Shown here one piece after another: positions 1-8,414 of a stretch of 64,000 nucleotides of DNA (positions are counted from its first letter, which is position 1; the number at the start of each line of letters is the position of its first letter). A program made the position numbers and the translations under genes. Where the stretch lies: positions 1 through 64,000 of the forward strand of contig NZ_MVOL01000002.1 of assembly GCF_002018875.1 (NCBI RefSeq), written 5' to 3'. This DNA is from Pseudomonas sp. MF4836. GTDB lineage: Bacteria; Pseudomonadota; Gammaproteobacteria; Pseudomonadales; Pseudomonadaceae. A model generated the notes under the pieces. That model made no database searches and was not told the origin of the DNA. It was given only the letters and a program-made list of their open reading frames with translations.

Positions 1-109
1 CTTGAGTTCCCTGAAGGGCCGTCGAAGACTACGACGTTGATAGGTTGGGTGTGTAAGCGCTGTGAGGCGTTGAGCTAACCAATACTAATTGCCCGTGAGG
101 CTTGACCAT
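1..109 (+). rRNA. 23S ribosomal RNA, 3' end (partial)
   Basis: The first ~109 bases match the 3' terminal helix region of gamma-proteobacterial 23S rRNA, including the closing segment that ends in GAGGCTTGACCAT. The gene begins before the window. It is followed by a ~150-base spacer and two 5S genes in the usual 23S-5S order of an rRNA operon. The exact mature 3' end is estimated from remembered Pseudomonas sequences. Confidence 0.93.
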
Positions 110-263
110 ATAACACCCAAGCAATCTCGTAACTTCGTAAGAAGAACCTGATTGCGGTGTGTGAAGACGAAACGAACCGAAAGTTCGAGAGAAACACACA
201 AATCTATTACATACCCAATTTGCTGAAGCGAGACCATCTGGTCACGACTCAGTACCCGAATTT

Positions 264-379
264 CTTGACGACCATAGAGCATTGGAACCACCTGATCCCA
301 TCCCGAACTCAGCAGTGAAACGATGCATCGCCGATGGTAGTGTGGGGTTTCCCCATGTGAGAGTAGGTCATCGTCAAGA
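264..379 (+). rRNA. rrf: 5S ribosomal RNA, copy 1
   Basis: This ~116-base stretch has the complete Pseudomonas 5S rRNA sequence, from CTTGACGACCATAGAGC to GGTCATCGTCAAGA, whose ends pair to form helix I. It lies ~155 bases after the 23S end. An identical copy follows 225 bases downstream. The mature ends are uncertain by a few bases. Confidence 0.96.
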
Positions 380-390
380 TTAAATTCCAG

Positions 391-424
391 AACCCCTGAT
401 TGCTAACGCAATCAGGGGTTTTGT
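391..424 (+). terminator. Rho-independent terminator after 5S copy 1
   Basis: A perfect 13-bp stem (AACCCCTGATTGC with its complement) closes a TAAC loop and is followed by TTTTG. It sits 11 bases after the first 5S gene. The same hairpin is repeated after the second 5S, so the second copy probably depends on read-through or processing of a longer transcript, or on partial antitermination of the rRNA operon. Confidence 0.85.
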
Positions 425-488
425 TTATGTAGAAGTCCATGATTTTCACCGGCACGTTGCTAGCGCAACGGACTGGTACACAGAATTT

Positions 489-604
489 CTTGACGACCAT
501 AGAGCATTGGAACCACCTGATCCCATCCCGAACTCAGCAGTGAAACGATGCATCGCCGATGGTAGTGTGGGGTTTCCCCATGTGAGAGTAGGTCATCGTC
601 AAGA
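489..604 (+). rRNA. rrf: 5S ribosomal RNA, copy 2 (tandem duplicate)
   Basis: Base-for-base identical to the first 5S gene by eye and displaced by exactly 225 bases. The bases between the copies differ from those after the second copy, so the repeated unit is the 5S gene plus terminator. Tandem 5S genes in one rRNA operon are known in Pseudomonas fluorescens-group genomes. Confidence 0.95.
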
Positions 605-615
605 TTGAATTCCGA

Positions 616-649
616 AACCCCTGATTGCTAACGCAATCAGGGGTTTTGT
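616..649 (+). terminator. Rho-independent terminator ending the rRNA operon
   Basis: Same 13-bp stem and TAAC loop as the hairpin after the first 5S, followed by TTTTGTTTTTG. The T-run is longer than at the first copy, so this is probably the stronger, final terminator of the operon. Confidence 0.88.
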
Positions 650-735
650 TTTTGTGCGAGATAAAGCCTGAGGCGCGATTGAGCAGGTGGCCCATGGCGA
701 GCAAGGCCTTGCCTCAGGATCACTAGTAGCGTCTA

Positions 736-761
736 TCGAAGCCGCTTGTAGCCGGCTTCGA
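736..761. repeat. Inverted repeat between rRNA operon and PepSY gene
   Basis: A 9-bp perfect stem (TCGAAGCCG / CGGCTTCGA) with an 8-base loop CTTGTAGC. It lies just past the stop of the minus-strand PepSY gene and could end that transcript, but there is no T-run on either side. The TTGTAGCC core resembles short REP-type palindromes common between Pseudomonas genes. Nothing else recognisable is seen from 650 to 795. Confidence 0.4.
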
Positions 762-795
762 CACAGGCTCAACCCGTATTGGACAGCTTGCTAGC

Positions 796-1971
796 TCAAC
801 CCCTACGAGCCCTGGCGCTTCTGCGCGCAAGCAACTTGCGCCACCAGATGTAGACACCCGTCAGCGACAGCCCGGCAATCAATACGCCCAATACGGCAAT
901 CAGGATCTGCCCGGTCAACCCGATGATTCGCCCGCCGTGAATCGGCAGTTGCAGCCGATAAAAGCGCTCGCCGAGGGTGCCTTGGCCGGCGATTTCCTGG
1001 CCCAGCAAGCGCCCGTTTGTACCGTGGAAGAACAGCCAGGATTTACCATGAGCCTCGGTATCGTGCTGACCGAAACCGGCCCCGTAGAAGTTGTACTCGA
1101 AGCTGTAATACAGCTCACCGATCGCGGCTTTCAAACCCAGGCGCCGGCCTTCTTCCAGGGCGCGCTCATAGGCTTGTTGATAGCTGATTTGGGTCACCCC
1201 CAGCTCTGTCGCCGGCAGCCGCCCACGGGCCTCATACACGCTGGGCTCAACCGTGGAAAACAGTGACACCGCAGGCTTGAACACCTGACTGGGCAGGTTC
1301 ATGGCCACGCTGCTGATGGCGATCGGCACCAGCAGCAGCCACAACCATAGGCCCCCGGCGCGATGCAGGTCATAGTTGAGCCGATAGGCATGCCCGCCCT
1401 TGATCTTCCAGGCCGTCGACCACTTGCGCCAGAACGGCCGTCCGCGCGGCAAGGTCAGCAGCAGGGCCACCAGGCAATCGATGACCCAGGCGCAGGCCAC
1501 CAGCCCCATCAGCCATAACCCCCAATTGCCCGGCAGGGCGAGGGTGTAGTGAAACTCCAGGAGGAACGGGATTAAGTTTTCCCGTTGCAGACAACACGCG
1601 CCCCATTCCCGCTGCCCTTGCTGCTCGCCGCTCACCGGGTCGAGGTAGAACACCTGATTGCTTTCGGCAAAGGGTTTGCCGGTGGCAGGATCGGTCCGGG
1701 GCACGGCGGCGAGCAATGCGGTATGCCCGCTTTCACTCGGGTACTCCATGTACCAGACCTGCAGCCGAGGATGTTGTGCCTGCAACCGGTCGACCAAGGC
1801 ACCCGGTGGCAGCGCCTGACCTTGGCTCGGGGTGGTGTAGAAGGTCGGGTTGAGCCATTCATCAAGTTCATGATGAAACGCCAGAATGCTCCCCGTGAGC
1901 CCGGCCAGCAGCAGGAACAGGGCAGTGGCCAGGCCAATGTAGCGATGCAGTAGAACCAGAAGTGCGCGCAT
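796..1971 (-). CDS. PepSY-associated TM helix domain protein
   Basis: A 391-residue inner-membrane protein of the PepSY-TM family, often encoded beside TonB-dependent siderophore receptors and proposed to act in reductive iron release from siderophores; that role is not proven here. An N-terminal helix (HRYIGLATALFLLLAG) with the family's early conserved His, further membrane segments near the middle (LPGNWGLWLMGLVACAWVIDC and the WLWLLLVPIAI stretch) and a C-terminal helix before IWWRK are visible, with large periplasmic segments between. ATG at 1971 is preferred; a TTG eight codons upstream is possible. It follows the receptor gene by 71 bases on the same strand, so it is probably the last gene of the sigma/FecR/receptor module. 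Confidence 0.85.
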   Translation of the reverse strand: MRALLVLLHRYIGLATALFLLLAGLTGSILAFHHELDEWLNPTFYTTPSQGQALPPGALVDRLQAQHPRLQVWYMEYPSESGHTALLAAVPRTDPATGKPFAESNQVFYLDPVSGEQQGQREWGACCLQRENLIPFLLEFHYTLALPGNWGLWLMGLVACAWVIDCLVALLLTLPRGRPFWRKWSTAWKIKGGHAYRLNYDLHRAGGLWLWLLLVPIAISSVAMNLPSQVFKPAVSLFSTVEPSVYEARGRLPATELGVTQISYQQAYERALEEGRRLGLKAAIGELYYSFEYNFYGAGFGQHDTEAHGKSWLFFHGTNGRLLGQEIAGQGTLGERFYRLQLPIHGGRIIGLTGQILIAVLGVLIAGLSLTGVYIWWRKLLARRSARARRG

Positions 1972-2042
1972 GGAATTTTCCCGTAGAGACGACAAAGCCA
2001 GCGCCCGGTTTCAGGCGCTGGCTTTGGGGGAACCGACAATGA

Positions 2043-4532
2043 TTAGAACTGGTAGCTCAGGGTCGCCGCGACGTTGCGTTCTTCACCCATGTAGCAATAG
2101 CCCAGGCTGGCACAGGAGGCGATGTAGCTCTCGTTGGTCAGGTTGTTGGCATTCAGGCGCACGTCCAGGCCCTTGAGCCCGACCTTGCCCAGGTCGTAAC
2201 CGACCGATGCGTCGAACAAGGTGTAGGCCGGCACCTTCATGGTGTTTTCCGCATCAGCCCAGCTGTAACCCACATAACGCACACCGCCGCCCAGGCGCAG
2301 GCCATCGAGGGCCCCCTGGCGGAAGTTGTAGTCGGCCCACAGCGACGCCATCTGGCGCGGGGCCTGAGTGGGCGAGTTGCCTTTGTTGTCGAGGGTGCTG
2401 CCTCTCAAGGCGCTCGGCATCGTCTTGGAATATTCGATATCGGTCAGGGTGTAACTGCCGAGCACTTTCAGGTTGTCGCTCAGTTGCATATGGGCTTCGA
2501 GTTCCAGGCCTTGGGAGCGAACTTGGCCAACAGGGCGGAAGAAGTCCTCCTGAGGCTGTTTCGACGCGAGATTTTCCTGCTCGATGCGAAACACCGATGC
2601 CGTGAACAGGTTCTCGGTGCCTGGCGGCTGGTACTTGATACCCGCTTCCCACTGGGTGCCCTCGGTCGGCGCCAGAGGTTTGCCAGTCTGGTCGGTCACC
2701 GAGTTCGGATTGAAGGACTCGGAGTAGCTGATGTAGGGCGCGATGCCGTTTTCAAACAGGTACAGCACACCCGCACGACTGGTGAGTTTGCTCGGCGTGT
2801 CGGTGGACTTCGGCCCTTCGTTGATGCGGTCTTCACTGGAGGTCTTGACCCAGTCCTGGCGCACCCCGAGGGAGAAGCGCCATTGATCCAGCTCGATCAG
2901 GTCCTGCATGTACAACCCGGTTTGCTGCAGGCGGCGCAGGTAGCTGGTGGGCGGGTCGTATTGCACGCTGGTGTTGCCGTACTGCGGGTTGAAGGCGTTG
3001 AGGCTCGAAGCACTGCCGGTACGCCAGTCGACCACGGTTTTGCGTCGTTGGTAGTCCACGCCCAGGAGCATTGTGTGCTTGGCCGCGCCGGTAAGGAATT
3101 CGGCCTGGAGCATGTTATCGACGATGAACGAATGCAGTTTTTCATCGGCGCCGGAATAGTAGCGGTTCAGCTCGTTTCCGCTGGGGCCGCCCCAGGTGCC
3201 CAGGGAATAGATCTGATCGGATTTGACCGTCGAATCCAGGTAACGGAAGTTCTGCCGCGCGGTCAGGACATCGTTGAACCGGTGTTCGAACTGGTAACCG
3301 AACGACTGCTGATCACGGCTGTAACGATCGAGCCCCGGCTCGCCGTCGAAGAAGTGTTCGGAGATCCGCTGCCCGTTGTGCGGGTGCAAGGCACCATCCG
3401 CCGGGACCCCCCCGTGATAACCGCCATCGGGGTCATGTTGCAGATAGGCTTGCAGGGTCAGCGAGGTGTCTTCGCTGAAGTCGATGCTCAGGGTCGGGGC
3501 CAGGGCGTAGCGTTTTTCTTTGACGTGGTCGAACTGGGTGTCGGATTTGTCCGCAAGGCCTGTCAGGCGATAGGCAATGCGCTTGTCGTCATCCACCGGG
3601 CCACTGAAGTCGAAACCCACGCCGCGCTGGCCCTGGGTGCCTACCGTGGCTTGTACCTGATGGTAGGACTCGTACAGCGGTCGCTTGCTGGTCAGCGCCA
3701 CCAGGCCACCCGGCGAGCTGCGGCCGTAGAGCACCGAGGACGGGCCCTTGAGAATGTCCACTCGCTCAAGGAAGTACGGATCGACCTGCATGGTGCTGTA
3801 GGTCCCGCTGTCACCCATGGACTTGAGGCCATCGAGGTAGATGTTATCCACCGAACCGTCGTTGAAGCCGCGCATGGCCACGTAGTCGAAACGGTGTGTG
3901 GCGCCGTAGGGGTTGGTCAGTACGCCGGGGGTATAGCGCATGGTCTGGGCCACGGTTTGTGAGCCCTGGTCGTCCATCTGCTCGCGGGTCACTACCGAGA
4001 CACTCTGCGAGGTCTCAAGCAGGGCGGTGCTGGTCTTGGTCGCGACCTGGCTGTGGGTGGCGTTGTAGCCTTCCATGCTGCCCAGGGCATTGCCCAGGGC
4101 GAAGCCCTTGATGTCGGTGGTCGGCAACGACAAGGCGCCGGTTTCAGGTGGCTCGCGCAGGATGTAGCTGCTGCCATCCTGGCTGACGGCCTCGAGCCCC
4201 GAGCCATTGAGCAACTGCTGCAGGCCTTGGTCCGCCGAGTACTGGCCCTGCAACCCCTGCGACTGCCGACCCTGGGTTTGCGCCGGGGTGGTGGACAAGG
4301 TGATGCCGGCCTGACGGGCGAACTGATTGAGTACGTCGCTCAAAGCGCCTGGGGCGATGTTGTAGCTTTGGCTGCTGAGGGCAGCATCAGTCGCGTGGCC
4401 CACGACCGGCAGCGCGCCCAGGCCCAGGGCCGAGCACAAGAGTGCGGCGCGGATGGCGTGGCGCAGTGCCTTGGGGGGAGTTGCAGTTCGCAAGTGTCCG
4501 AGATGGCGGTCAGGGGTGGCGCGGGCAGTCAT
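2043..4532 (-). CDS. TonB-dependent siderophore receptor with signalling domain
   Basis: An 829-residue outer-membrane ferric-siderophore transducer. After a signal peptide ending near GHA (residue ~48) comes a secretin/TonB short N-terminal signalling domain (~53-103, from SYNIAPGALSDVLNQFA), then the plug (DILKGPSSVLYGRSSPGG) and a 22-strand-type barrel ending in the aromatic SYQF. The signalling domain normally contacts the FecR protein in the periplasm, matching the neighbouring fecR and sigma genes. The cysteine pair in CASLGYCYMGEER near the end is typical of hydroxamate/ferrichrome-type receptors, but the ligand cannot be assigned. ATG 4532 has GGAAA before it; 26 more codons upstream are open but less likely. 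A terminator separates it from fecR, and it has its own promoter element. Confidence 0.92.
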   Translation of the reverse strand: MTARATPDRHLGHLRTATPPKALRHAIRAALLCSALGLGALPVVGHATDAALSSQSYNIAPGALSDVLNQFARQAGITLSTTPAQTQGRQSQGLQGQYSADQGLQQLLNGSGLEAVSQDGSSYILREPPETGALSLPTTDIKGFALGNALGSMEGYNATHSQVATKTSTALLETSQSVSVVTREQMDDQGSQTVAQTMRYTPGVLTNPYGATHRFDYVAMRGFNDGSVDNIYLDGLKSMGDSGTYSTMQVDPYFLERVDILKGPSSVLYGRSSPGGLVALTSKRPLYESYHQVQATVGTQGQRGVGFDFSGPVDDDKRIAYRLTGLADKSDTQFDHVKEKRYALAPTLSIDFSEDTSLTLQAYLQHDPDGGYHGGVPADGALHPHNGQRISEHFFDGEPGLDRYSRDQQSFGYQFEHRFNDVLTARQNFRYLDSTVKSDQIYSLGTWGGPSGNELNRYYSGADEKLHSFIVDNMLQAEFLTGAAKHTMLLGVDYQRRKTVVDWRTGSASSLNAFNPQYGNTSVQYDPPTSYLRRLQQTGLYMQDLIELDQWRFSLGVRQDWVKTSSEDRINEGPKSTDTPSKLTSRAGVLYLFENGIAPYISYSESFNPNSVTDQTGKPLAPTEGTQWEAGIKYQPPGTENLFTASVFRIEQENLASKQPQEDFFRPVGQVRSQGLELEAHMQLSDNLKVLGSYTLTDIEYSKTMPSALRGSTLDNKGNSPTQAPRQMASLWADYNFRQGALDGLRLGGGVRYVGYSWADAENTMKVPAYTLFDASVGYDLGKVGLKGLDVRLNANNLTNESYIASCASLGYCYMGEERNVAATLSYQF

Positions 4533-4584
4533 GATGGTTTCCGTTGAAGTCGGTGAAGGCAGATTGAAGTGCTTACTGACTAAG

Positions 4585-4602
4585 CCGGACTTGCGGATAA
4601 AA
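4585..4602 (-). promoter_or_regulatory. Candidate ECF-sigma promoter element of the receptor
   Basis: Reading the minus strand, TTTT, eight bases and GTCCGG lie ~53 bases before the receptor start. The same TTTT-N8-GTCCGG arrangement lies 50 bases before the second receptor (17044-17061). Shared position and sequence suggest the site used by the FecI-type sigma factors, though which part is -35 or -10 is not established. Confidence 0.4.
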
Positions 4603-4608
4603 CCCGCC

Positions 4609-4640
4609 AAAAAAAATGCACGGTCTGATCGATCAGACCG
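4609..4640 (-). terminator. Terminator at end of fecR
   Basis: On the minus strand the perfect palindrome CGGTCTGATCGATCAGACCG (4640-4621) is followed by TGCA and an eight-T run. The fecR stop codon lies inside the hairpin. It should uncouple the receptor gene from the sigma/fecR transcript. Confidence 0.8.
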
Positions 4641-5643
4641 CTCGCTCCAGGTTCACCCACCAGCGGGTGCGATAGCGCAGGCGCACCGGCAGGGTTTGCG
4701 GCAGGATCGCCAGCAACTTGTCGGTGTCTTGCAGGCGAAAGACCCCGGACAGGCGCAAGTCGGCAATCTCGCTCGAACAGCCCAGGTAGCCATGGCGATA
4801 ACGTGCGACTTCCTGCAGGAAATCCCCGAGGCGCATATTGCGCGTCACGATCAGCCCCTCGGCCCAGGCCCCCACATCCATATCCAGCGCCGGTGCCTGT
4901 TGCGCCTGGGAATGGCTGATGAGGTAGCTCTGCCCGGCCTGGACCATGGCCGGCAGGCCGCCGGCGGTGGTCGGCGTATGGATGGCGACGTGGCCGGCGG
5001 TCACGCTCAACCGGGTGCAGTTGCCCTCCAGGCGGACGACGAAGCGCGCATCGATCCCTTCGAATTGCCCATGACGGCTTTGCACCATCAGCGGGCGCGG
5101 ATTGGCCACCTGCGAATCGGCGCCACAGGTGACCATGATCTCGCCGCGGGCAAGGCTGATCAGGCGCCGCTGCGGGCTGAAGTCGAGGTCGGCCGCACTG
5201 TCGGTGTTGAGCTCCAGGCGCGTGCCGTCAGGCAGCTGGAAACTGCGTCGCTCGCCGGTGGCCGTGGCGAAGTCGGCCGTCCACTGTTGCCAGCCCACCA
5301 GGTCCTTGCCGAGCCAGGCCGCCGTGCCCATCAGCATGGCGCCACTGAGCAGCTTCAACGCCTGGCGTCGACCCAGGCGCTGGCTGCTGTTTTCCAGGGT
5401 CTGCAGCGCCACCTGGGCGCCGGGTACGGCTTGCAGGTTGGCGCTGAGCTCCTGCTGCAGCGACTGCACCCGCTGCCAGGCCTGCTCGTGTTCGTGATGC
5501 GCCGCCCGCCACACCTCGCACTGCTGTTGCAGCTTGGTGTTGCCGGCATTGTTGCGCAGCCGCAGCAGCCAATTGATGGCCTGCCTGACCACCAGTTGAT
5601 CGGGGTGTTTGTTCAAGCGCGGGGTGATCGAGGCAGTGTCCAT
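4633..5643 (-). CDS. FecR family anti-sigma/sigma regulator
   Basis: A 336-residue single-pass membrane regulator that relays siderophore binding from the receptor's signalling domain to the cytoplasmic sigma factor. It has an N-terminal sigma-binding region (DUF4880-like; QAINWLLRL), a membrane segment near residue 100 preceded by a twin arginine (GRRQALKLLSG), a periplasmic FecR domain (TATGERRSFQLPDGTRLELNTDS) in two parts and a C-terminal domain near NMRLGDFLQEVARY. The twin-arginine motif fits reports that some FecR proteins are inserted through Tat. It starts five bases after the sigma gene's stop; a TTG three codons upstream is also open. Confidence 0.9.
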   Translation of the reverse strand: MDTASITPRLNKHPDQLVVRQAINWLLRLRNNAGNTKLQQQCEVWRAAHHEHEQAWQRVQSLQQELSANLQAVPGAQVALQTLENSSQRLGRRQALKLLSGAMLMGTAAWLGKDLVGWQQWTADFATATGERRSFQLPDGTRLELNTDSAADLDFSPQRRLISLARGEIMVTCGADSQVANPRPLMVQSRHGQFEGIDARFVVRLEGNCTRLSVTAGHVAIHTPTTAGGLPAMVQAGQSYLISHSQAQQAPALDMDVGAWAEGLIVTRNMRLGDFLQEVARYRHGYLGCSSEIADLRLSGVFRLQDTDKLLAILPQTLPVRLRYRTRWWVNLERAV

Positions 5644-5648
5644 GGTGC

Positions 5649-6149
5649 TCAAGGCTCGTAGCGCAGCAGGTAGCAGTGATAGAGCGCATCGGCGACATAG
5701 CGTTCGACCGTGCGCACAGAAATATCCATCTGTTGCGCGATCTGTTTGTGGGTCAGGCCTTCACACTGGGCCAGCAGAAATGCCTTGCGCACTTTGGGCT
5801 TCAGCCCTTCAAGCATGCGCGCGATGCTTTCCAGCAGCTCCAGCACCAGCGCCCGCGATTCAGCGCTCGGGGTCTGGGCTTCAGGCAGGTGGGCAATGGT
5901 TTCTAAGTAGGCGCGTTCGATTTCTTCGCGACGCCAGTGATCGATCACCAGGCCACGGGCGATGGTGCGCAAAAAGGCCCGGGGTGCCTTGAGCTCCAGG
6001 CGTTCGCCGCGCTGCAACAGGCGCACGAAGGTGTCCTGGGCCAGGTCCGCGGCATCGGCGGCGTTGCCCAGGCGGCTGCGCAACCAGCTGTTGAGCCAGC
6101 CGTGGTGATGGCGGTAAAGCGTCTGTACGGCGAACGGCGATGATGACAT
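5649..6149 (-). CDS. FecI-type ECF RNA polymerase sigma factor
   Basis: A 166-residue group IV sigma factor of the iron-starvation type. Region 2 contains the DAADLAQDTFVRLLQ core-binding/-10 helix; region 4 contains LTHKQIAQQMDISVRTVERYVADAL, the -35 recognition helix-turn-helix. It heads a sigma-fecR cluster on the minus strand with a terminator after fecR, and most likely activates the adjacent receptor gene when its siderophore is bound. A Fur-box-like site lies ~20 bases upstream, consistent with expression only under iron limitation. Confidence 0.93.
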   Translation of the reverse strand: MSSSPFAVQTLYRHHHGWLNSWLRSRLGNAADAADLAQDTFVRLLQRGERLELKAPRAFLRTIARGLVIDHWRREEIERAYLETIAHLPEAQTPSAESRALVLELLESIARMLEGLKPKVRKAFLLAQCEGLTHKQIAQQMDISVRTVERYVADALYHCYLLRYEP

Positions 6150-6169
6150 TGAGGTACGGCCTGCATGTC

Positions 6170-6188
6170 ACAAATGATAATCGGTCGC
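6170..6188 (-). promoter_or_regulatory. Candidate Fur box upstream of sigma gene
   Basis: AATGATAATC at 6173-6182 matches the core of the 19-bp Fur consensus (about 12 of 19 positions by eye), directly upstream of the FecI-type sigma gene. The second half-site is weak. A very similar core precedes the second sigma gene at 15508-15526, which supports the assignment. Confidence 0.6.
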
Positions 6189-6319
6189 ATTGTCTTTCAT
6201 GGTCTGGCGATTTGGCAATATCGGCTCGACCAACCGGCATCGAAAAATACCGAGCAAAGGCTCTAAAGCGCCGTTCGGCGGGTTTCTGCTGGAACTAACG
6301 TGCATTTTCGATAAATCGC

Positions 6320-6346
6320 TAAGGGTTCTCGGATTGATGCCGACAG
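6320..6346 (+). promoter_or_regulatory. Candidate FliA (sigma-28) promoter of chemoreceptor gene
   Basis: TAAGGGTT, 11 bases, then GCCGACAG closely resembles the flagellar sigma-28 consensus TAAAGTTT-N11-GCCGATAA. It lies ~115 bases before the chemoreceptor start. Such promoters are usual for Pseudomonas methyl-accepting chemotaxis genes. The rest of the 312-base gap 6150-6461 shows only the Fur-box candidate. Confidence 0.55.
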
Positions 6347-6461
6347 ACTGGTGAGAAATGCGTGCACCAAAGTAGAGCGATCACAGAACATTGCCTGCGC
6401 TGTTAAATGGAATGTTGCATTCCGGACGCATCCCCCCTTTCGGCATAAGAAGTCCCATGAC

Positions 6462-8342
6462 ATGAATCTAAAGTTCAGCCATAAAATCCTTTTGGCCGCC
6501 TCTGGCGTAGTGGTTCTGGCTTTTGCGTTGTTCACTTTGTACAACGACTATCTGCAGCGAAATACCATCCGGCAAAACCTCGAGTCCTCGATCGAGCAAG
6601 CGGGCGAGTTGACCTCCAGCAGCGTGCAGAACTGGATGAGCGGGCGGATCCTGGTCCTGGAGAACCTGGCGCAGAACGTCGCTCACCAAGGCAGCAACGC
6701 AGACTTTCCGGGGCTGGTCGACCAGCCTGCCTTCACCTCCAACTTCCAGTTCACCTACGTTGGCCAGGCCAATGGCGTCTTCACTCAGCGTCCCGACGCG
6801 AAGATGCCCGATGGCTACGACCCGCGTCAGCGCCCCTGGTACAAACAGGCGGTCGCGGCGGATAAAACCATGTTGACCCCGCCTTACATGGCGGCAGTGG
6901 GCGGCCTGGTGGTGACCATCGCCATGCCGGTCAAGAAGCAGGGTGAGTTGCTCGGTGTGGTTGGTGGCGACCTGAGCCTGGAAACCCTGGTCAAGATCAT
7001 CAACTCGGTAGACTTCGGTGGCCTGGGCCACGCGTTCCTGGTCAGCGCCGACGGTCAGGTGATCGTCAGCCCGGACAAAGACCAGGTGATGAAGAACCTC
7101 AAGGACATCTACCCGGGCTCCAACGTACGCATCGAAAAAGGCAACCAGGAAGTGGTGCTGAACAAGCAGGATCGGATCCTCTCGTTCACCCCGGTGACCG
7201 GGCTGCCTAATGCCGATTGGTACATCGGTCTGTCCCTCGACAAAGACAAAGCCTACGCACCCCTGAGCCAGTTCCGTACTTCGGCCTTGATCGCGATGTT
7301 TGTCGCGGTGGGCGCAATTGCCATTTTCCTGAGCCTGCTGATCCAGGTCCTGATGCGTCCGCTGACCACCATGGGCCGCGCCATGCAGGATATCGCCCAG
7401 GGCGAGGGCGACCTGACCCGGCGCCTGGTGTCGGTGACCAAGGATGAGTTCGGCGAATTGGCCGGGGCGTTCAACCAGTTCGTGGAGCGGATTCACGCGT
7501 CGATTTCCGAAGTGTCCTCGGCCACCCGCCAGGTGCATGACTTGTCCCAGCGCGTGATGGCGTCGTCCAACGCCTCGATCATCGGCTCCGACGAGCAGAG
7601 CGCCCGCACCAACAGCGTGGCGGCGGCGATCAACGAGTTGGGCGCGGCGACCCAGGAAATTGCGCGCAACGCGGCCGATGCCTCGCAACACGCCAGCGGT
7701 GCCAGCGAGCAGGCTGATGACGGGCGTCAGGTGGTGGAGAAAACCATCCTGGCCATGACCGAGCTGTCGCAGAAGATCAGCCTGTCCTGCACCCAGATCG
7801 AGACCCTGAATGCCAGCACCGACAACATCGGGCACATTCTGGATGTGATCAAGGGCATCTCCCAGCAGACCAACCTGTTGGCGCTCAACGCTGCCATCGA
7901 AGCGGCCCGTGCCGGTGAAGCCGGTCGCGGTTTTGCGGTGGTTGCCGATGAAGTGCGCAACCTGGCGCACCGGACCCAGGAATCGGCCGAGGAGATCCAC
8001 AAGATGATCACCTCGCTGCAAGTGGGTTCGCGCGAGGCGGTCTCGACCATGAACGCCAGCCAGGTTTCCAGCGAAGAAAGCGTTGAAGTGGCGAACCAGG
8101 CGGGTGCCCGTCTGGTCAGCGTGACTCAGCGTATCGGTGAAATCGACGGCATGAACCAGTCGGTGGCCGCTGCGACCGAAGAGCAGACCGCCGTGGTTGA
8201 AACCCTCAACGTCGACATCAACCAGATCAACCTGCTGAACCAGCAGGGCGTGGCCAACCTCAACGAAACCCTGAAGGATTGCGATGCCCTGTCGCAGCAG
8301 GCCAGCCGTTTGAAACAGTTGGTGGACAGCTTCAAGATCTGA
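6462..8342 (+). CDS. Methyl-accepting chemotaxis protein, dCache type
   Basis: A 626-residue transmembrane chemoreceptor. It has a first membrane helix at ~9-30, a periplasmic double-Cache domain with Y-x4-R-x-WY near residue 126 followed by [11 protein letters not shown], a second helix near 285-310 ([18 protein letters not shown]), a HAMP linker and a long coiled-coil signalling domain whose tip [19 protein letters not shown] binds CheA/CheW. No C-terminal CheR-tethering pentapeptide is seen. Amino-acid dCache receptors usually carry an acidic residue two after the PPY, which is alanine here, so the ligand may be something else. ATG 6462 is chosen because the membrane helix follows at once. 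Transcription is probably FliA-dependent. Confidence 0.93.
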   Translation: MNLKFSHKILLAASGVVVLAFALFTLYNDYLQRNTIRQNLESSIEQAGELTSSSVQNWMSGRILVLENLAQNVAHQGSNADFPGLVDQPAFTSNFQFTYVGQANGVFTQRPDAKMPDGYDPRQRPWYKQAVAADKTMLTPPYMAAVGGLVVTIAMPVKKQGELLGVVGGDLSLETLVKIINSVDFGGLGHAFLVSADGQVIVSPDKDQVMKNLKDIYPGSNVRIEKGNQEVVLNKQDRILSFTPVTGLPNADWYIGLSLDKDKAYAPLSQFRTSALIAMFVAVGAIAIFLSLLIQVLMRPLTTMGRAMQDIAQGEGDLTRRLVSVTKDEFGELAGAFNQFVERIHASISEVSSATRQVHDLSQRVMASSNASIIGSDEQSARTNSVAAAINELGAATQEIARNAADASQHASGASEQADDGRQVVEKTILAMTELSQKISLSCTQIETLNASTDNIGHILDVIKGISQQTNLLALNAAIEAARAGEAGRGFAVVADEVRNLAHRTQESAEEIHKMITSLQVGSREAVSTMNASQVSSEESVEVANQAGARLVSVTQRIGEIDGMNQSVAAATEEQTAVVETLNVDINQINLLNQQGVANLNETLKDCDALSQQASRLKQLVDSFKI

Positions 8343-8368
8343 TCGCGGCACCCCGGTGCCACGCCAAG

Positions 8369-8403
8369 GCCCGCTTTTGCAGTGATGCAGAGCGGGCTTT
8401 TTT
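8369..8403 (+). terminator. Rho-independent terminator after chemoreceptor gene
   Basis: Stem GCCCGCT (8369-8375) pairs with AGCGGGC (8391-8397), followed by TTTTTT. It lies 26 bases after the chemoreceptor stop and just before the convergent thioesterase gene ends. Confidence 0.8.
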
Positions 8404-8414
8404 CTGCCTGCAAA

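Noticed and set aside
264..649. Duplicate 5S as an assembly artefact
   Set aside because: Bases around the two copies differ (before the first, between them and after the second), and tandem 5S genes are known in this genus.
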